Shown here: piece by piece, positions 7,231-9,086 of the stretch
Numbering within the stretch: position 1 is the stretch's first letter
Layout of the letters: each line of letters opens with the position of its first letter
DNA from: Rhodospirillaceae bacterium
GTDB lineage: Bacteria > Pseudomonadota > Alphaproteobacteria > Rhodospirillales > Magnetovibrionaceae
Assembly (NCBI GenBank): GCA_002401565.1
Contig: NVTL01000039.1
Location: 10,901 to 19,986, forward strand
Length of the DNA: 9,086 bases
Reading direction: 5' to 3'
The notes under the pieces: model-generated
The model's database searches: none
The model's input: the letters and a program-made list of their open reading frames with translations, nothing else
What the model was told of the DNA's origin: nothing
Made by a program: the position numbers and the translations under genes

Positions 7231-7297
7231 GGCGGGAATCTATGGCGCAGTTCTAAGTCTATTTTAAGGATGTTTGGATTCCCGCCTTCGCGGGAAT
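7231..7297. repeat. Second palindromic repeat family with long-range inverted arms
   Basis: ATTCCCGC (7278-7285) and GCGGGAAT (7290-7297) form an 8-bp stem around a CTTC loop, and GAC follows. The upstream GGCGGGAATC (7231-7240) is an exact reverse complement of GATTCCCGCC (7277-7286), so two alternative folds are possible. The motif resembles a very common proteobacterial intergenic palindrome. It lies just beyond the stop of the minus-strand dsrC-like gene, but no T-run follows on that strand, so I do not call it a terminator. Confidence 0.75.
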
Positions 7298-7310
7298 GAC
7301 GAGGTGGTTT

Positions 7311-7607
7311 TTAAACGCACCCCGTAGGTTTCGGCAGGCCGCCCCATTTGCAGATGAGTTTTATGGGGCCAGTTTGAAAAGAGTCGAACAGGACTTTTTT
7401 GTCAACGTTCATGGCTTTGGTGAATTTGCGCAGGACTGGCACGATGCCGTCGTCGCTGTACATTTTGCGGGCCGCCATGATGTACATCATGTGATCTTCG
7501 GTCAATTCACGACCATCACGTTTGGCGATTTCGGCGGCGATGCGAGGGGTCCATTCATCGCGGTTGCGCAAAAAGCCTTCACCGTCGGTTTCAAAATCAA
7601 AGCTCAT
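7311..7607 (-). CDS. dsrC: DsrC/TusE-family sulfur-carrier protein with both conserved cysteines
   Basis: Members carry sulfur on a flexible C-terminal arm. DsrC forms a trisulfide with sulfite-reductase-derived sulfur, and TusE relays sulfur for tRNA 2-thiouridine. The 98-residue product ends CKWGGLPKPTGCV, with Cys86 and penultimate Cys97 ten residues apart. That is the two-cysteine DsrC pattern; E. coli TusE keeps only the penultimate one. The N-terminal half (GFLRNRDEWTPRIAAEIAK, then LTEDH at 35-39 and GIVPVLRKFTKAM at 54-66) fits the helical core. It is shorter than the usual 105-110 residues, mainly through a shorter segment before the C-terminal arm (about 67-80). GGAGA at 7616-7620 lies 8 bases before the ATG. 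No dsrAB or tusBCD is in view, so the true partner is unknown. Confidence 0.9.
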   Translation of the reverse strand: MSFDFETDGEGFLRNRDEWTPRIAAEIAKRDGRELTEDHMMYIMAARKMYSDDGIVPVLRKFTKAMNVDKKVLFDSFQTGPIKLICKWGGLPKPTGCV

Positions 7608-7649
7608 GTGGTGTTTCTCCGGTGCAAAAAATAAAGTATCCTTGCCTCC

Positions 7650-7678
7650 TAAATAGGGTGCACTTTAGAATATATCAA
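7650..7678 (-). promoter_or_regulatory. Probable housekeeping promoter of the dsrC-like gene
   Basis: On the minus strand TTGATA (7673-7678) and TATTTA (7650-7655) are separated by exactly 17 bases, a good sigma-70-type arrangement. They sit in an AT-rich gap 43-71 bases upstream of the start codon. This suggests the gene is expressed independently of the membrane-protein gene upstream. Confidence 0.45.
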
Positions 7679-7711
7679 GTTTTATATAAGATACTTCACA
7701 TATAAGTTGTC

Positions 7712-8146
7712 TTAGATATCCACGCTTTCTTTGCCTTCGCCCCCGAACTTGGTGGCTACGTAGCCAATCAACAGGCCAATAAGCGCGCCTTCGGTGACAA
7801 ACCAAAACGGTGAACTCATCAGACCACCCGGCCCAAACATGTGCGTCAACATGGCCTGCATCACGTCATAGGCAAAAAACGTCAGCACAAAATTCATCCA
7901 ACCACCAATCAACGGGGCGCGGAACCACCATGGCATAGGCAGTTTCAAGATGGGGTGATAGGTGATCACACCAAACACGCCGACGATGGCACCCAACGTT
8001 GTGTACCAGAACAAGATGCCCCAGCGGAGCATCAGGTCGGCTTCGGGGAAAAAATACGGCAAGCTTAAAAAGCCGATCAGGCCAAAAGTAAAACCAATGC
8101 CTTTGCCAAGGACGATGCGCGTGAACAGAGAGGGATTGCGGAACAT
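7712..8146 (-). CDS. Small inner-membrane protein of unknown function, four predicted helices
   Basis: I do not recognise a named family. The 144-residue product has four hydrophobic segments at about 11-33, 42-62, 80-100 and 112-133. Notable features are an aromatic/proline loop LKLPMPWWFRAPLIGGW (67-83), a His-Pro at 64-65 and a short acidic, Gly-rich tail (FGGEGKESVDI). The Gly-rich helices GKGIGFTFGLIG and GALIGLLIGYVATKFGG suggest tight helix packing. There is no cleavable signal peptide. A strong ribosome binding site, GAGGAGG at 8152-8158, is 5 bases before the ATG. It lies upstream of and codirectional with the dsrC-like gene, 104 bases away. A shared role with that gene is only a guess from proximity. 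Confidence 0.85.
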   Translation of the reverse strand: MFRNPSLFTRIVLGKGIGFTFGLIGFLSLPYFFPEADLMLRWGILFWYTTLGAIVGVFGVITYHPILKLPMPWWFRAPLIGGWMNFVLTFFAYDVMQAMLTHMFGPGGLMSSPFWFVTEGALIGLLIGYVATKFGGEGKESVDI

Positions 8147-8181
8147 AACGGCCTCCTCTTTTTTGAGTAATTTAGAGTCTT

Positions 8182-8190
8182 ATTGTACCA
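8182..8190 (-). promoter_or_regulatory. Extended -10 promoter element for the membrane-protein gene
   Basis: On the minus strand the sequence reads TGGTACAAT, an extended -10 (TGn then TACAAT), 36 bases upstream of the ATG at 8146. The expected -35 position has only a weak match, which extended -10 promoters tolerate. Confidence 0.4.
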
Positions 8191-8250
8191 TATTTAAGCC
8201 TTGATTGTTCGGTTTAATACGGGTCTTGATCCCCAACACAGAGGCTTGTC

Positions 8251-8823
8251 ATGAGATTTTTTGTATTTATTTTTAGCAGTTTTTTCGCCCTTAACGTACA
8301 GTCGGCTTTCGCCCAAAACAATCAAGAAAACATGATGAACCACGCCGCTCACACGGCGATTAAAATCCAAACCAGCCCGACATTGCCCGGACAGGATGCC
8401 TTTGGCGCCATTCAAGAAATTGTCACTTTATTAGAAGCCGACCCAACCACCGATTGGTCGACAGTCAACATTTCAGGCCTTCGCCAGCATTTGGTGGATA
8501 TGAATTTGATGGTTTTAAAAACGACCGTTCGGCGCACCCAAAAATCCGACGGCTTAAGCCTGAACATCACCGGACAAGGCCGCACGTTGCAAGCCATTCA
8601 CGCCATGATTCCGGCTCATGTGCCGATGATTCAAGGTCTCAACGGTTGGACGGTGAAAGCTGAGCTGACAGCGGACGGAGCCGTTCTTGCAGTGACGTCA
8701 ACGAACCCCAAAGAAGTCGCTCACATTCAGGGCCTTGGATTTTACGGATTAATGGTTTCGGGAAGCCATCATCAGGCTCATCATTTTGGGCTAGCTCGCG
8801 GTCAAAACGTACACGGGCACTAA
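8251..8823 (+). CDS. Exported small protein with His-rich tail, unknown function
   Basis: I do not recognise a named family. The 190-residue precursor begins with a clear Sec signal peptide: MRF, a hydrophobic core to about residue 16, and an AFA site, so cleavage is likely after Ala21 to give a periplasmic protein of about 169 residues. The mature N-terminus has MMNHAAH (28-34), and the C-terminus has SHHQAHHFG (172-180) and VHGH (187-190). The centre has two likely alpha/beta stretches: DAFGAIQEIVTLLEADP with LRQHLVDMN, then WTVKAELTADGAVLAVTST. There is no cysteine in the mature part. The His/Met clustering hints at metal binding, unproven. AGAGG at 8240-8244 is 6 bases before the ATG. Its stop overlaps that of the convergent gene by 4 bases. 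I found no convincing promoter pair in front of it. Confidence 0.85.
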   Translation: MRFFVFIFSSFFALNVQSAFAQNNQENMMNHAAHTAIKIQTSPTLPGQDAFGAIQEIVTLLEADPTTDWSTVNISGLRQHLVDMNLMVLKTTVRRTQKSDGLSLNITGQGRTLQAIHAMIPAHVPMIQGLNGWTVKAELTADGAVLAVTSTNPKEVAHIQGLGFYGLMVSGSHHQAHHFGLARGQNVHGH

Positions 8824-9083
8824 CCGCCGCCCCGGTGGAAATAACGTTCAAACCTTTTGACAGCGACGTCAGCATCATCGTCGCTGTATCCCGTCAGTTT
8901 TAAGGTCACGTCTGCGCGCGGAATGGAAAATCCTCCGAGTTTGAAATTGGCTTTTTCGCTGAAGGTGATTTCAAAAATTTGGCCGCCGTTTGTCAGCGTC
9001 ACAACTTCGCCATCAACGGTATAGTCTGCGGTATCGAGCGCGCGCGGCAAGGTATTTAAAAACATCTTGCGGGTCAGGGCCAT
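8820..9083 (-). CDS. Small hypothetical protein, 87 residues
   Basis: I do not recognise a family. The product begins MALTRKMFLNTLPRALDT and appears to be a small soluble alpha/beta protein. Strand-like segments lie at about 20-31 (DYTVDGEVVTLT), 34-41 and 58-64, followed by a C-terminal helix with DDDADVAVKRFERYF (68-82) and a HRGGG tail. There is no signal peptide or membrane segment. The ATG at 9083 is only 3 bases from the window edge, so no ribosome binding site can be seen, and the start could lie further upstream or at the internal ATG encoding residue 7. It converges on the exported-protein gene, the two stop codons sharing bases 8820-8823 (CTAA). Confidence 0.75.
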   Translation of the reverse strand: MALTRKMFLNTLPRALDTADYTVDGEVVTLTNGGQIFEITFSEKANFKLGGFSIPRADVTLKLTGYSDDDADVAVKRFERYFHRGGG

Positions 9084-9086
9084 TTC

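Noticed and set aside
7209..7256. 15-codon ORF within the repeat cluster (MSVCALRRRESMAQF)
   Set aside because: It is made largely of repeat sequence and has no convincing ribosome binding site.
7278..7297. Hairpin as intrinsic terminator of the dsrC-like gene
   Set aside because: The stem is good, but no T-run follows it on the minus strand.
7296..7634. Plus-strand open frame of 112 codons opposite the dsrC-like gene
   Set aside because: It is the antisense shadow of a gene with the diagnostic DsrC C-terminus, and it starts inside a palindromic repeat.
7665..7678. FNR-like box (TTGAT half-site on the minus strand) upstream of the dsrC-like gene
   Set aside because: Only the left half-site fits; the right half does not match ATCAA. 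The same TTGAT is better explained as part of the -35 element.

Overview
The window looks like part of an alphaproteobacterial chromosome, most likely from a motile member of the Rhodospirillales (inference). The main clues are a ChpT-type histidine phosphotransferase, which is essentially restricted to Alphaproteobacteria, next to a CheA chemotaxis kinase, and a two-subunit formate dehydrogenase of the Methylobacterium FDH1 type. Most of the window has moderate GC and CGC/CGT-rich arginine codons. One gene (6387-7160) is markedly AT-rich and stands out as foreign.

Layout. Positions 1-1887 hold a minus-strand signalling block: chpT, then a 223-base gap, then cheA, which runs off the left edge. 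CheA carries an Ala/Pro-rich linker containing three copies of a 23-24 residue repeat. A short divergent intergenic region (1888-1961) separates this block from a plus-strand operon (1962-6295). That operon encodes the NuoE/NuoF-fused beta subunit and the Mo/W-bis-MGD alpha subunit of an NAD-dependent formate dehydrogenase. The two genes overlap by 4 bases (ATGA).

The accessory stretch 6296-7310 follows. It contains an AT-rich gene for a helical, TPR-like protein of unknown function, bracketed by two nearly identical palindromic repeats in inverted orientation, with a second palindromic repeat family beyond. The gene has a perfect 11-bp hairpin near its 5' end.

From 7311 to 8146, on the minus strand, are a DsrC/TusE-family sulfur carrier with both redox cysteines and, upstream of it, a four-helix inner-membrane protein of unknown function. 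The right end has an exported His-rich small protein (plus strand, 8251-8823) meeting tail-to-tail, with a 4-base overlap, a small conserved-looking hypothetical protein (minus strand, 8820-9083).

How they fit together: ChpT and CheA are both phosphorelay components. The two FDH subunits form one soluble enzyme oxidising formate with NAD+. The DsrC-like protein suggests sulfur trafficking, but no dsrAB or tusBCD partner is in view. I see no RNA genes, CRISPR arrays, transposases or integrases. The best candidate for something undescribed is the repeat-bracketed AT-rich gene, with the CheA linker repeats second.
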